Origin: CAVONB01 sp963697205
Lineage (GTDB): Bacteria; Pseudomonadota; Alphaproteobacteria; Rhizobiales; Hyphomicrobiaceae
Direction of reading: 5' to 3'
Assembly (NCBI GenBank): GCA_963697205.1
Contig: CAVONB010000012.1
Coordinates: 62,001 to 126,000 of the forward strand
DNA: 64,000 nt
A program made the position numbers and the translations under genes. Positions 33,663-41,630 of the stretch are shown in pieces; position 1 is the stretch's first letter; each line of letters opens with the position of its first letter. The notes under the pieces are model-generated. The model ran no database searches. It saw only the letters and a program-made list of their open reading frames with translations, and was not told the origin of the DNA.

Positions 33663-34550
33663 ATGGAGCTGCGACACCTCAGGTACTTCGTCCGCGCGGC
33701 GGAGCTGCTGCATTTCACGCGGGCGGCTGAATCCCTGGGCATCTCGCAGCCGACGTTGTCCCTGCACATCCAGCAGCTCGAAAAGGAAGTCGGCTCGCCC
33801 CTGTTCGACCGCACCGGCGGTCAATTCCGGCACGTGCGTCTGACCCAGGCGGGAACACGTCTCCTCGTCCATGCTCACGATGCGTTACGCGCAGTCGAGC
33901 GCGGCAAGCAGGAGATCGCCGATCTCAACGGCCTGCTGTGCGGCAGCGTCACCCTCGGCGTGAACAACATCTTCGTCGCGCGCATCATGTCGCGCTGCCT
34001 GCCTGCGTTCTCGGCCGCCTACAAGGATGTCGAGATTGTCGTCCGCCGGGGCAACCAGGAGGACCTCGAAGCTGCGATCCTGGCCGGCGAGATGGATCTG
34101 GCGCTGGCGTGGCTGCCCGCGGAGTCGCGAGAAATATCCTCAGAAACGCTATTCTCCGACGAGTTGGTGGTCGTGGTCGGGGAGGGCCATCCGCTGGCCG
34201 AGGCGGACGCCGTGTCGCTCGTCGAGCTCCAAGGCCTGCCGCTCGCGCTGCCGACGGTGGCGACCAACATCCGCCGCCTGTTTGACGCCGAGTGCGCCAG
34301 GGACAGCCTAAAGCCACGCATCGCATTGGAGATCGACGACACGCCCGCGCGGCTCACCTTCGTCGAGGCGGGGCACGCCGCCACCGTGGCGCCCCGCGGC
34401 GCGCTCGTAGATCGCACGCGCCTGCGCACGATCCCGCTGGCGGGCGCGCCGGTGGTGTTGTCGGCGGGCCTCCTCACGCATCGCAGCGCGCATCTGGGCA
34501 GTGCGGCACGACGGCTGGCGGATGCGATCCGCGCCGGTGTCCACGACTAG
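33663..34550 (+). CDS. LysR-family transcriptional regulator (MELRHLRYF type)
   Basis: A 295-residue LysR protein. The N-terminus MELRHLRYFVRAAELLHFTR is the very conserved start of the CatR/BenM/CynR-like group, which fixes the ATG at 33663 rather than the upstream Met. The helix-turn-helix continues with AAESLGISQPTLSLHIQQLE and PLFDRTGGQFRHVRLTQAG. The effector domain starts near SVTLGVNNIFVARIM. It is divergent from the TctCBA/deacylase/dehydrogenase operon and upstream of the dehydrogenase-enolase-lyase operon, so it could control either. Effector probably a carboxylic acid. Confidence 0.94.
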   Translation: MELRHLRYFVRAAELLHFTRAAESLGISQPTLSLHIQQLEKEVGSPLFDRTGGQFRHVRLTQAGTRLLVHAHDALRAVERGKQEIADLNGLLCGSVTLGVNNIFVARIMSRCLPAFSAAYKDVEIVVRRGNQEDLEAAILAGEMDLALAWLPAESREISSETLFSDELVVVVGEGHPLAEADAVSLVELQGLPLALPTVATNIRRLFDAECARDSLKPRIALEIDDTPARLTFVEAGHAATVAPRGALVDRTRLRTIPLAGAPVVLSAGLLTHRSAHLGSAARRLADAIRAGVHD

Positions 34551-34694
34551 CCCACAGCCGGACGGATCGGCTCTGCCTATCCGGTGGGTCGGATTCCCCG
34601 ATTGGACTCGCCCCGCCCACCCCCATAAGATGACCTTCCCGCAAGCGCGCGTACCCGCTGCGCATGGCCCAATCGACACGCGAGATCTTCGAGC

Positions 34695-35594
34695 ATGGCG
34701 CAGACAACCAAGACGATCGGGCTGCTGGGAATCGGTCTCGTCGGCAGGGCGGTGACACCGCTGCTGCGCAATGCCGGTTATGACATCGTCGGCTTCGCAC
34801 CGAGCCAGGCATCGCGCGATGCCCTGCAGGCGCTTGGTGGCCGGCCGCTGGCCTCCGTCGCTGAGGTCGGCCGCACCGCCGGCACCGTGGTGCTGGCCGT
34901 CTTCGACACCAAGCAGGTCGAAGCGGTGGTGGAAGGCGGCGACGGCCTTCTGTCGGTCACGCCGCCATCGGGCGAGCCGCGCGTCATTGTCAATTTGAGC
35001 ACTTGCGAGCCGGATCGCATCATGGCGCTCGATAAGCGCATCCGCGGTCGCGCAACCTTCGTGGAGATGCCCATCTCCGGCACCAGCACGCAGATCGCCA
35101 AAGCCGAAGGCGTCGGCCTGATCGGTGGCACACCGGCCGACATCGAGGCCGTGGATGGGATCCTCGGCGCGATCTGTCCGAGCCGCTTCCGCCTGGGTGG
35201 CATCGGCGCGGGCGCCAAGGCAAAGCTCGCCGTCAACCTCGTGCTCGGTCTTAATCGCGCGGCAATGGCCGAGGGCATCGCGTTCGCGGAGTATCTGGGC
35301 CTCGACACCAAGGCCTTCCTCGACGTCGCCCGCAACTCCGCGGCCTACTCGCAGGTGATGGACGTCAAGGGCCGCAAGATGGTGGAGCGCGACTACAAGC
35401 CCTTGAGCAAGGTTTCGCAGACGCTGAAGGACTTCACCATCATGCGCGCATATGCGCAACAGGCCGGCCAGCGGCTTCCCTTCGCCGACGTCTACATCGA
35501 CATGATGGAAGGCTGCACGCGCGCCGGTGAGGGCGAGTGGGACAACGCCGCGCTGATCGAGGAGATCAAGCGCACCAAGGTCGAAGGCACCTGA
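34695..35594 (+). CDS. NAD-binding beta-hydroxyacid dehydrogenase (3-hydroxyisobutyrate dehydrogenase family)
   Basis: A 299-residue two-domain enzyme. The Rossmann loop is IGLLGIGLVGRAV (GxGxxG), and VEMPISGTSTQIAKAEGVGL is the conserved substrate-binding segment (usually DAPVSGG). The catalytic Lys lies in GAGAKAKLAVNLVLGLNRAA, and YKPLSKVSQTLKDFTIM matches the late F-x-x-xL-x-x-KD motif. Family members oxidise 3-hydroxyisobutyrate, tartronate semialdehyde, sulfolactaldehyde and similar compounds. It begins the operon with the enolase-superfamily enzyme 21 bp downstream. Confidence 0.9.
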   Translation: MAQTTKTIGLLGIGLVGRAVTPLLRNAGYDIVGFAPSQASRDALQALGGRPLASVAEVGRTAGTVVLAVFDTKQVEAVVEGGDGLLSVTPPSGEPRVIVNLSTCEPDRIMALDKRIRGRATFVEMPISGTSTQIAKAEGVGLIGGTPADIEAVDGILGAICPSRFRLGGIGAGAKAKLAVNLVLGLNRAAMAEGIAFAEYLGLDTKAFLDVARNSAAYSQVMDVKGRKMVERDYKPLSKVSQTLKDFTIMRAYAQQAGQRLPFADVYIDMMEGCTRAGEGEWDNAALIEEIKRTKVEGT

Positions 35595-35615
35595 TGCAGG
35601 GCAGAAGAATTACCC

Positions 35616-36758
35616 ATGACCAGCAAACCCACGCCAGACCCTGACGGCACAACTTCGGCCACCATCCGCCGGGTCGATGCGATCCGCGTTGCGCTCCCGC
35701 TCGCAAAGCCGATGCTCATGGCCGGCGTGCGCATCGAGACGGCCGACAACGTGCTCGTGCGCATCGAGGCCTCCGACGGCTGTGTCGGCTGGGGCGAGGC
35801 GACCTCCGCCCCGACCATGACCGGCGATCTCGCCGAAAGCCTCGTTGCCGCCGTCAACCATCTGGCGCCGCTGCTGATCGGCCAGGACGTTCGCTTTCAT
35901 GCCGCGCTCGCGCGCCGCTGCCTGCACACCATGCATGGGAACGGCGGTGCCAAATCGGCCATCGACATGGCGCTTCTGGATCTCGCCGGCCGCCGCACCG
36001 CAACGCCGGTCGTCGATCTTCTTGGCGGCGCCCTGCGCGAGACGGTGATGCCGATGTGGCTGCTCGGCAATCCCTCTGTCGAGGTCGACATCGCCGAGGC
36101 GCTGGCCAAGCGCAAGGAAGGCTTCCTCTTCTTCAAGCTCAAGGTCGGCGTCAAGTCGATCGCCGAGGAGCTGGAGAGCGCCAGGCGTCTGCGCCGCGAG
36201 TTGGGCGACGACGTGCTCCTTTGCGCCGACGCCAACATGGGCTTCGAGCTGGCGCGCGCGCAAACCTTCCTGCGCCAGGCCGGCGATCTCGGGCTCATGT
36301 TCCTTGAGCAGCCTGTACGCGCCGAGGATCTGTCCGGCATGCAGACGCTGGCCGCCATCGGCACCGTGCCGATCTGCGCCGACGAGGGGATTGCCGGTGC
36401 GCCCGAGGTGCTGGCGCATGAGCGCATGCGCGCCATGGCCGGCATCAACCTGAAGCTCATGAAGGCGGGCGGACCGCGCGCGGCCATGCGCGTCGCCGCG
36501 TTGTGCGAGGCGCTCGGCCTGTCGATCACGGTTGCTGGAAAGATCGCCGAATCCAGCATCTCCGCGGCCAACACCCTTGCCGTCGCCTGCGCCGCGCCCA
36601 ACGTCGACTGGGGCCTCAACCTCACCCATATCTACCTGGCCGAGGATCTCGTGTGCCGGCCGATCCCGATGCGCAACGGCCATTTCGATTGTCAGCGCGG
36701 GCCCGGCAACGGCGTCGAGGTCGACGAGCGCATGGTCGAGCGCTACCGTGTTCGCTGA
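35616..36758 (+). CDS. Enolase-superfamily enzyme, muconate-lactonizing-enzyme-like
   Basis: A 380-residue member of the mandelate racemase/muconate lactonizing enzyme group, which abstracts a proton alpha to a carboxylate. The N-terminal capping domain is followed by a barrel with the expected residues: KxK in FFKLKVGVK, metal ligands in LLCADANMGFE, LMFLEQPVRAEDL and ICADEGIAG, and the opposite Lys in INLKLMKAGGPRAA. This pattern is the MLE subgroup, whose known reactions are cycloisomerisation, dehydration (o-succinylbenzoate synthase) and racemisation or epimerisation. The operon context with a cyclase-family hydrolase and a two-part lyase suggests acid-sugar or hydroxy-acid breakdown. 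Exact substrate unknown. Confidence 0.88.
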   Translation: MTSKPTPDPDGTTSATIRRVDAIRVALPLAKPMLMAGVRIETADNVLVRIEASDGCVGWGEATSAPTMTGDLAESLVAAVNHLAPLLIGQDVRFHAALARRCLHTMHGNGGAKSAIDMALLDLAGRRTATPVVDLLGGALRETVMPMWLLGNPSVEVDIAEALAKRKEGFLFFKLKVGVKSIAEELESARRLRRELGDDVLLCADANMGFELARAQTFLRQAGDLGLMFLEQPVRAEDLSGMQTLAAIGTVPICADEGIAGAPEVLAHERMRAMAGINLKLMKAGGPRAAMRVAALCEALGLSITVAGKIAESSISAANTLAVACAAPNVDWGLNLTHIYLAEDLVCRPIPMRNGHFDCQRGPGNGVEVDERMVERYRVR

Positions 36759-36902
36759 CACGGGCGCACACCTCTACGATTGCGCCCGCTGATGCAGGCG
36801 ATCCGAAACGCCTATTCGCAGACTGCTCTGCGGCTCTTCAGGCTGTAGGCCGATCACGTCCAAGCGGCGCCCATACGCTGCAACCACAAGGAGAAACGCA
36901 CC

Positions 36903-37571
36903 ATGACGAAATGGATCGATTTGAGCTGGAACTTCGCGCCGGGAATGCCTGTCCCGCTGTGGCCCGGGCAACGCCAGCAGGAATACATGATGGAAAGCTT
37001 CCACATGGAGAACACCGGCGGCAACCAGAACTTCATCCATTTCAACATTCACTGCGGCACGCACGTCGACGCGCCCGGCCACTATCATCCCGGCGGCGAT
37101 CCCATTGAGAAGGTGCCGCTGGAGCGCTGGATGGGAACCTGCTTCACGCTCGATCTGGAGCGCCCGCAGCTGACGCCCATCGACGTCAAGGATCTCAAGC
37201 CCTTCGAGGATCAGTTCACCAAGGCCGACATGCTCTTCGTGCGCACCGGCAACGACCGGTACTGGGGCACGCCGGACTACGCGACGAAGTATCCCTTCTT
37301 CACGCCGGAGTCCGGCGAGTACCTGATCGAGAAGGGCTGCAAGCTGCTCGGCATGGATACCCCTGGCCCCGACGCCGGCCTCGCCAGCGGCCATCGCTCC
37401 GGCTCGCCTCTGCACTTCACGCTGCTCGGCAACGACTGCCTGATCATCGAGAACCTGCGTAACCTAAAGATGATCGCCGGCCGCATGACTTACGTCATGG
37501 CCCTGCCGGTCAAGTTCGAGGGCGCCTACGGCGGCCCCGCGCGCATTGTCGCCAGGGAGCTCGACGCATGA
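36903..37571 (+). CDS. Cyclase-family (kynurenine-formamidase-like) metal hydrolase
   Basis: A 222-residue member of the cyclase family (PF04199-type), Mn/Zn hydrolases that open amides or lactones, including kynurenine formamidase and isatin hydrolase. The signature is in HFNIHCGTHVDAPGHYHPGG (H-x-GTH-x-D-x-PxH); the upstream DLSWNFAPGMPVPLWPG and downstream LLGMDTPGPD are also typical. AAGGAGAAA precedes the ATG. It overlaps the next gene by four bases, so it is translationally coupled to the SAF-domain subunit. Confidence 0.88.
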   Translation: MTKWIDLSWNFAPGMPVPLWPGQRQQEYMMESFHMENTGGNQNFIHFNIHCGTHVDAPGHYHPGGDPIEKVPLERWMGTCFTLDLERPQLTPIDVKDLKPFEDQFTKADMLFVRTGNDRYWGTPDYATKYPFFTPESGEYLIEKGCKLLGMDTPGPDAGLASGHRSGSPLHFTLLGNDCLIIENLRNLKMIAGRMTYVMALPVKFEGAYGGPARIVARELDA

Positions 37572-37861
37572 CCACGACCGCGACGCCGGAGCCACCGAAG
37601 TGGCTCTGGCTTCACGACGAGGACAACGTCGCCATGTCGTTGTCCGACTTCGCCAGGGGCGACAAGGTCGACGTCAAGGGCACCTCGATCGTGTTCGCCG
37701 ATGCCGTGGAGTACGGCCACAAGTTCGCGGTCAGAAAGATCGCGGCCGGTGCGCCCGTAATAAAGTTCGCCGAGTCGATCGGTGTCGCCCGTCGCGACAT
37801 CGGCATCGGCGAGCACGTCCACGTTCACAATGTCCAATCGCTCCGGGCAAGGAAGTCATAA
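37568..37861 (+). CDS. UxaA-type dehydratase/lyase small subunit (SAF domain)
   Basis: A 97-residue SAF-domain protein equivalent to the N-terminal part of altronate/galactarate dehydratases, here encoded as a separate subunit. AVEYGHKFAVRKIAAGAPVI is the conserved core and GIGEHVHVHNVQSLRARK the C-terminal motif that normally links to the large part. A free small subunit of this size followed by the large subunit is the arrangement of (2R)-sulfolactate sulfo-lyase SuyAB and of some split altronate dehydratases. ATGA overlap upstream; three bases separate it from the large-subunit gene. Confidence 0.85.
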   Translation: MTTTATPEPPKWLWLHDEDNVAMSLSDFARGDKVDVKGTSIVFADAVEYGHKFAVRKIAAGAPVIKFAESIGVARRDIGIGEHVHVHNVQSLRARKS

Positions 37862-37864
37862 TCC

Positions 37865-39010
37865 ATGCGCGAGTACGCCGCCTATACGGTCGATGGGCGC
37901 CCCGGCATCCGCAATCACGTCGTGGTGCTGTCGCTGAACTCCTTCTGCAACCGCGCCGTCGAGTTGATCGCGCAAGCCGTCCGCGGCACCGTTCCGCTCG
38001 TCCATCCCTTCGGGCGAAACGAGATCGGCATCTATCGCGAACGCTTCGAGCGCACGCTGGAAGGCGTGGTGCTGCATCCAAACGTCCACTCCGTGCTGCT
38101 CGTCGGCTATGAGCCGCAGTCGACGAACGAGTTCGCCGAGGCCGTCCGCAAGATCACCACCAAGCCCGTCGAAAGTGTGCTGGTGCTGGAAGGCGGCACC
38201 ATGAATGCGGTCCACGCCGGTGCCAACAAGGCGATGTGGCTGGTGATCGGGGCGTCTGAGACGCGCCGCCGGACGCACAACTTCGAAGGCTTCGTGTTCG
38301 GCGTGAAATGCGGCGGCTCCGACGCCACATCCGGCGTCGCCTCCAACGCGGCCATGGGCGAGGCGGTCGACCGCATCATCGAGATGGGCGGCACGGCGAT
38401 CTTCTCGGAGACGACGGAGATTCTTGGCGCCGAGCACATCCTGGCGCGCCGTGCGGCCAACGAGGCGGTCGCCGCCAAGATCTATCGCGCGGTCGAGGCC
38501 AACGAGAAGATGGCGATGGACGCCGGCATCGACCTGCTCGGCGTCAACCCCGTGCCCGACAACATCAAGGGCGGCATCACCACCATCGAGGAGAAGTCGC
38601 TTGGCGCGATCATGAAGGCGGGCACGCACCCCATCCAGGACGTGCTGGGCTACGGCGAGCATCCCACAAAGCCGGGGCTCTATTTCATGGACTCCCCGTC
38701 GGCAGCCAGCGAGGTCGTCACCGGCCTCAGCGCTTGCGGCGCGCAGATGATCCTGTTCTCGACCGGCACCTGCAACCCCGTCGGTAACCCGATCAGCCCC
38801 GTCCTGAAGGTGACCAGCAACCCGCGTACCGTTGCGCGCATGCGCGAGCACCTCGACGTCGACGTCAGCGCGGTGCTGACCAGCGGCATGTCGCTGCGTG
38901 AGGCCGGCGACCACATCGTCGATGCTATCGTCGCGGTGGCCAGCGGCAAGCTGACGACGGCGGAGGTGACCGGTCATCTGGAGTTCGCCCCGATCCCCGT
39001 CGGCCTGTGA
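37865..39010 (+). CDS. UxaA-type dehydratase/lyase large subunit (SuyB-like or altronate-dehydratase-like)
   Basis: A 381-residue large subunit matching the C-terminal domain of the UxaA/GarD family, Fe-dependent enzymes that remove water (altronate, galactarate) or sulfite (sulfolactate). Seen are DGRPGIRNHVVVLSLNSFCN, VKCGGSDATSGVASNAAMGE, the glycine-rich KGGITTIEEKSLGAIMKAG and ILFSTGTCNPVGNPISPVLK, all family features. The segment usually holding H-x-x-GC reads VHPFGRNEIG, a divergence worth noting. Operon mates (beta-hydroxyacid dehydrogenase, enolase-superfamily enzyme, cyclase) fit a hydroxy-acid pathway; sulfolactate is an alternative. Confidence 0.83.
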   Translation: MREYAAYTVDGRPGIRNHVVVLSLNSFCNRAVELIAQAVRGTVPLVHPFGRNEIGIYRERFERTLEGVVLHPNVHSVLLVGYEPQSTNEFAEAVRKITTKPVESVLVLEGGTMNAVHAGANKAMWLVIGASETRRRTHNFEGFVFGVKCGGSDATSGVASNAAMGEAVDRIIEMGGTAIFSETTEILGAEHILARRAANEAVAAKIYRAVEANEKMAMDAGIDLLGVNPVPDNIKGGITTIEEKSLGAIMKAGTHPIQDVLGYGEHPTKPGLYFMDSPSAASEVVTGLSACGAQMILFSTGTCNPVGNPISPVLKVTSNPRTVARMREHLDVDVSAVLTSGMSLREAGDHIVDAIVAVASGKLTTAEVTGHLEFAPIPVGL

Positions 39011-39301
39011 CCCCCGGTCTCCCGCGCCCATCGCGAAGCGCGCGAGCACCAAGAGCGACGCATCGTCGCGTTCCGCAGATGAGCCACTATCGAACACGAC
39101 GATGCGTCGGCGGGTCCCGCGCCAGCCGGTGTTCGCAATTCTGCGCGTGATCGGCCAACTGTAGAGGCTGGCCCTCGAACGCTTTAGCGTTCGTGCGCCC
39201 AAGGGGCGCCGGGCGAGGAGCGCGGATGCGTGTGGGCATCCGAAGCGCCAAGGAAGGAACATCCGCCCCGTCGGAGCGCCAGCGGCGCGTGAGACAAATA
39301 A
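39011..39301. other. Intergenic region rich in palindromes, 291 bp
   Basis: Between the lyase gene and tRNA-Glu. Besides the long inverted repeat listed separately, it holds a perfect short hairpin CGAACGC-TTTA-GCGTTCG at 39176-39193, which could terminate or process a transcript, and smaller GC-rich dyads. I see no gene. Confidence 0.6.
39057..39108. repeat. Long inverted repeat
   Basis: GACGCATCGTCG (39057-39068) pairs with CGACGATGCGTC (39097-39108), and GTTC (39070-39073) with GAAC (39092-39095), leaving one mismatch pair and an 18-base loop. It lies 47 bp after the lyase stop and lacks a T-tract. It could be an operator, an mRNA 3'-end stabiliser or a relic of a mobile palindrome. Confidence 0.75.
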
Positions 39302-39377
39302 TGGCGCTCCCTACGGGAGTTCGAACCCGTCTTTTCAGATTGAAAATCTGACGTCCTAACCGATAGACGAAGGGAGC
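39302..39377 (-). tRNA. tRNA-Glu (anticodon TTC)
   Basis: A complete cloverleaf on the minus strand: acceptor GCTCCCT with AGGGAGC, anticodon arm TCAGA-TTTTCAA-TCTGA giving TTC at positions 34-36, T arm GACGGGTTCGAACTCCCGT, discriminator G and an encoded CCA. 76 nt with CCA. Confidence 0.96.
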
Positions 39378-39658
39378 GCTGGGGCGACGGTATAGGAGCC
39401 TTTGGCCAAGCTGACAAGGCGAGGCGCTGCCCAGGCGCTGCTGAGGCGGCGCGCGGCCGGCAAAGCGGGCGGCCTCGCCACGGTGGCCCAGCCACGGTAG
39501 CCCGCCACGGTCGCACGCGCCGGCTCCGCGCCGTCCCCGCCGCACACCGGCTCCGCCGCCGCCCGCTGGCAAGGCGCCGGCTGTCGGCTATGGTGGCAAG
39601 GGCGACCGGTCGCACGCCGGCGCCGATGGCATCAGCTGGGCATATGGAGACGTCGACG

Positions 39659-40414
39659 ATGGCAGGGCGGCTGCAAGGCAAGACGGCATTCTGCACGGCG
39701 TCGGGCGCCGGCATCGGGAGGGCGACCGCGATCGCCTTTGCGCGCGAGGGCGCCCGCGTCATCGCCTCCGACATCGACATGGCCAAGCTGAAGGGGCTGG
39801 CCGAGGAAGGAGTCGCTGAAACCCACCTGCTCGATGTGCGCAATGCCCGGTCCATCGAGGCGACGGCCCGGCAGGTCGGGCGAGTCGACATCCTGTTCAA
39901 TGCTGCCGGCGTCGTGCACCATAATACTGTGCTCGACTGCACAGACGAGGCGTGGGACATGGCCTTCGAGCTCAACGTCCGCGCGATGCACCGGACCATC
40001 CGCGCCTTCCTCCCCGGCATGCTGGAGCACGGCAGCGGTGCCATCGTCAACATCGCCTCGGCCGCCTCCAGCGTGCGCGGCATCCCACACCGCTACATCT
40101 ACGGCACGACCAAAGCCGCCGTCGTCGGTCTGACCAAGTCAGTTGCCGCCGACTTCATCCGCCAGGGTATCCGCTGCAACGCGATCTGCCCGGGCACCGT
40201 CCAGTCGCCGTCGCTCGACCAGCGCATCGCGACGCTGGCCCAAGCCGAAGGCAAGCCCGAGCCGGAGGTGCGCCAGGCCTTCGTCGACCGCCAACCCATG
40301 GGCAGACTGGGCACGGCAAAGGAAATCGCTGCGATGGCGGTCTATCTGGCATCCGACGAGGCCGCCTTCACCACCGGACAGCTGTTCGTCGTCGACGGCG
40401 GCTTTGCGCTTTGA
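39659..40414 (+). CDS. SDR-family NAD(P)-dependent oxidoreductase
   Basis: A 251-residue classical SDR. Motifs: TASGAGIGRATAIAFA (cofactor loop), DID after the second strand (Asp, suggesting NAD preference), LFNAAGVV, the catalytic Ser in NIASAASSVRG and Tyr-Lys in YIYGTTKAAV, and the C-terminus FTTGQLFVVDGGFAL. It resembles the subgroup that includes type 2 (R)-3-hydroxybutyrate dehydrogenase and 2-keto-3-deoxy-fuconate dehydrogenase. GGAG lies nine bases before the ATG at 39659; two further upstream Met codons are in frame but less likely. It is followed 21 bp downstream by a thioesterase gene. Confidence 0.9.
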   Translation: MAGRLQGKTAFCTASGAGIGRATAIAFAREGARVIASDIDMAKLKGLAEEGVAETHLLDVRNARSIEATARQVGRVDILFNAAGVVHHNTVLDCTDEAWDMAFELNVRAMHRTIRAFLPGMLEHGSGAIVNIASAASSVRGIPHRYIYGTTKAAVVGLTKSVAADFIRQGIRCNAICPGTVQSPSLDQRIATLAQAEGKPEPEVRQAFVDRQPMGRLGTAKEIAAMAVYLASDEAAFTTGQLFVVDGGFAL

Positions 40415-40435
40415 AGCGGGGAGGGGGATCGAGCG

Positions 40436-40888
40436 ATGACCGCTGAGACGAAACCAGCACGCAGGCCCGTGCCCACGCGCGCCCAGTTCCGCCACTTCCA
40501 TACCGTGCCCTCGCGCTGGGCGGACAACGACGTGTATGGGCACATCAATAACGCCGTCTACTACTTCTATTTCGATACCGCGGTGAACCGCTTCCTGATC
40601 GACGAGGGCGGGCTCGTCATCGCCGACAGCCCCGTCGTCGGCATCGTCGTGGAGACGGGATGCCGCTACCACACATCCTTCACCTACCCCGAGGACATCG
40701 AGGCGGGCATCGTCGTCACGCATCTCGGCAATGCGTCGGTCCGCTACGAGGTCGGCCTGTTTGCCCCGGGCGAGGACGCCGCCCGCGCAGACGGCCACTT
40801 CGTTCATGTGTATGTCGATCGAAAGACCATGCGCCCGGTGCCCATGCCGCCCGAAATGCGGGCAGCCATGGAGCGCATCACGCGCTGA
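40436..40888 (+). CDS. Acyl-CoA thioesterase, hotdog fold (4HBT type)
   Basis: A 150-residue single-hotdog thioesterase. The catalytic loop and helix are clear in RWADNDVYGHINNAVYYFYF: the Asp in the D-x-D-x-x-GHxNN pattern is the nucleophile or base of 4-hydroxybenzoyl-CoA thioesterase-like enzymes. The C-terminal strand FVHVYVDRKTMRPVPMPPEM is the typical end. GGGAGGGG stands upstream of the ATG. Paired with the SDR, it probably trims CoA esters of an acid pathway. Substrate chain or ring type unknown. Confidence 0.9.
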   Translation: MTAETKPARRPVPTRAQFRHFHTVPSRWADNDVYGHINNAVYYFYFDTAVNRFLIDEGGLVIADSPVVGIVVETGCRYHTSFTYPEDIEAGIVVTHLGNASVRYEVGLFAPGEDAARADGHFVHVYVDRKTMRPVPMPPEMRAAMERITR

Positions 40889-41145
40889 CCCGGCAGTGTT
40901 GTGTGACAAACCGTGTTCAAGACGCATCACCCGGGCACGACAATACAATCGCGTCGAAAAGGCCCCTTTACCCCGGGGCGCCAACTCAGGCTAAATCGTC
41001 CCCAGACATAGAATCATCCGCCCCACAAGCGGTGATTGGATGTTTTCAACAGTGCGTTGTCACGACAACGACATCGAAGCGCCAGCTTCGGTGCACGACC
41101 GAGTCGTGGCCGGCCTGGAAATGATCTGGCGAGGAGGATCTTCGC

Positions 41146-41511
41146 GTGAGACCACTAGAGGTATGTCGCATCGCGGTGCTGGCGTTCGGCGTGTCGGTTG
41201 TCGCCGTGACCGGACTGGGAACGCCGGGGCCGGCACTGGCTGATGACACCGGCTTGGCGCAGTCGCTTCACGATGTCCGGCGCGAGGGTCGGCGGCTCTG
41301 CCTCGTCGATCACTTCCATGATGGCTACAGCGCCGGTCAGGTCAGCAAGAAAGTGGCTGAGCGCGAGGCCATCGCGGCCTGGGCCGGCTTCACAGCCTTC
41401 GAATATGGCTCCAGTTGGGGCAGTTGGTCGAAGGCCAAGAGTCGGTCGATGAAGTGCGCGCGAGAGGGTGCCGGCTGGGCTTGCCAGGCCACCGCTAGGC
41501 CCTGTCGCTGA
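41146..41511 (+). CDS. Small secreted protein with C-terminal Cys motif, unknown function
   Basis: A 121-residue protein I cannot name. It starts at a GTG with GAGGAGG eight bases upstream. Residues 1-32 form a signal peptide (CRIAVLAFGVSVVAV, cleavage near ALA-DD). The mature part has a helix rich in Ala and charged residues, then AWAGFTAFEYGSSWGSWSKA and an end with Cys104, Cys113 and Cys120 (MKCAREGAGWACQATARPC). This aromatic and Cys pattern is reminiscent of small exported proteins common in Hyphomicrobiales. It has its own terminator. Likely periplasmic. Confidence 0.7.
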   Translation: MRPLEVCRIAVLAFGVSVVAVTGLGTPGPALADDTGLAQSLHDVRREGRRLCLVDHFHDGYSAGQVSKKVAEREAIAAWAGFTAFEYGSSWGSWSKAKSRSMKCAREGAGWACQATARPCR

Positions 41512-41551
41512 TCGCGCAAGGAACGTCGAATTTCTCTGGAAAAGAACGATC

Positions 41552-41593
41552 CACGGCCGGAGCGGCGCCCGCGCTCCGGCCGTGTGTCGTTTG
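41552..41593 (+). terminator. Rho-independent terminator
   Basis: A 13-bp perfect stem, CACGGCCGGAGCG with CGCTCCGGCCGTG and a seven-base loop, followed by TGTCGTTT. It lies between the small secreted protein gene and the convergent DUF937 gene. Confidence 0.75.
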
Positions 41594-41630
41594 CCCCCTT
41601 GTGTAAGCTGCAGCCGGCAAGCAGCAGCGC

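Noticed and set aside
37856..39262. A 468-residue minus-strand open frame covering the lyase large subunit
   Set aside because: It is the antisense shadow of a strong dehydratase-family gene; its His/Arg/Asp-rich composition is typical of GC-rich antisense frames.
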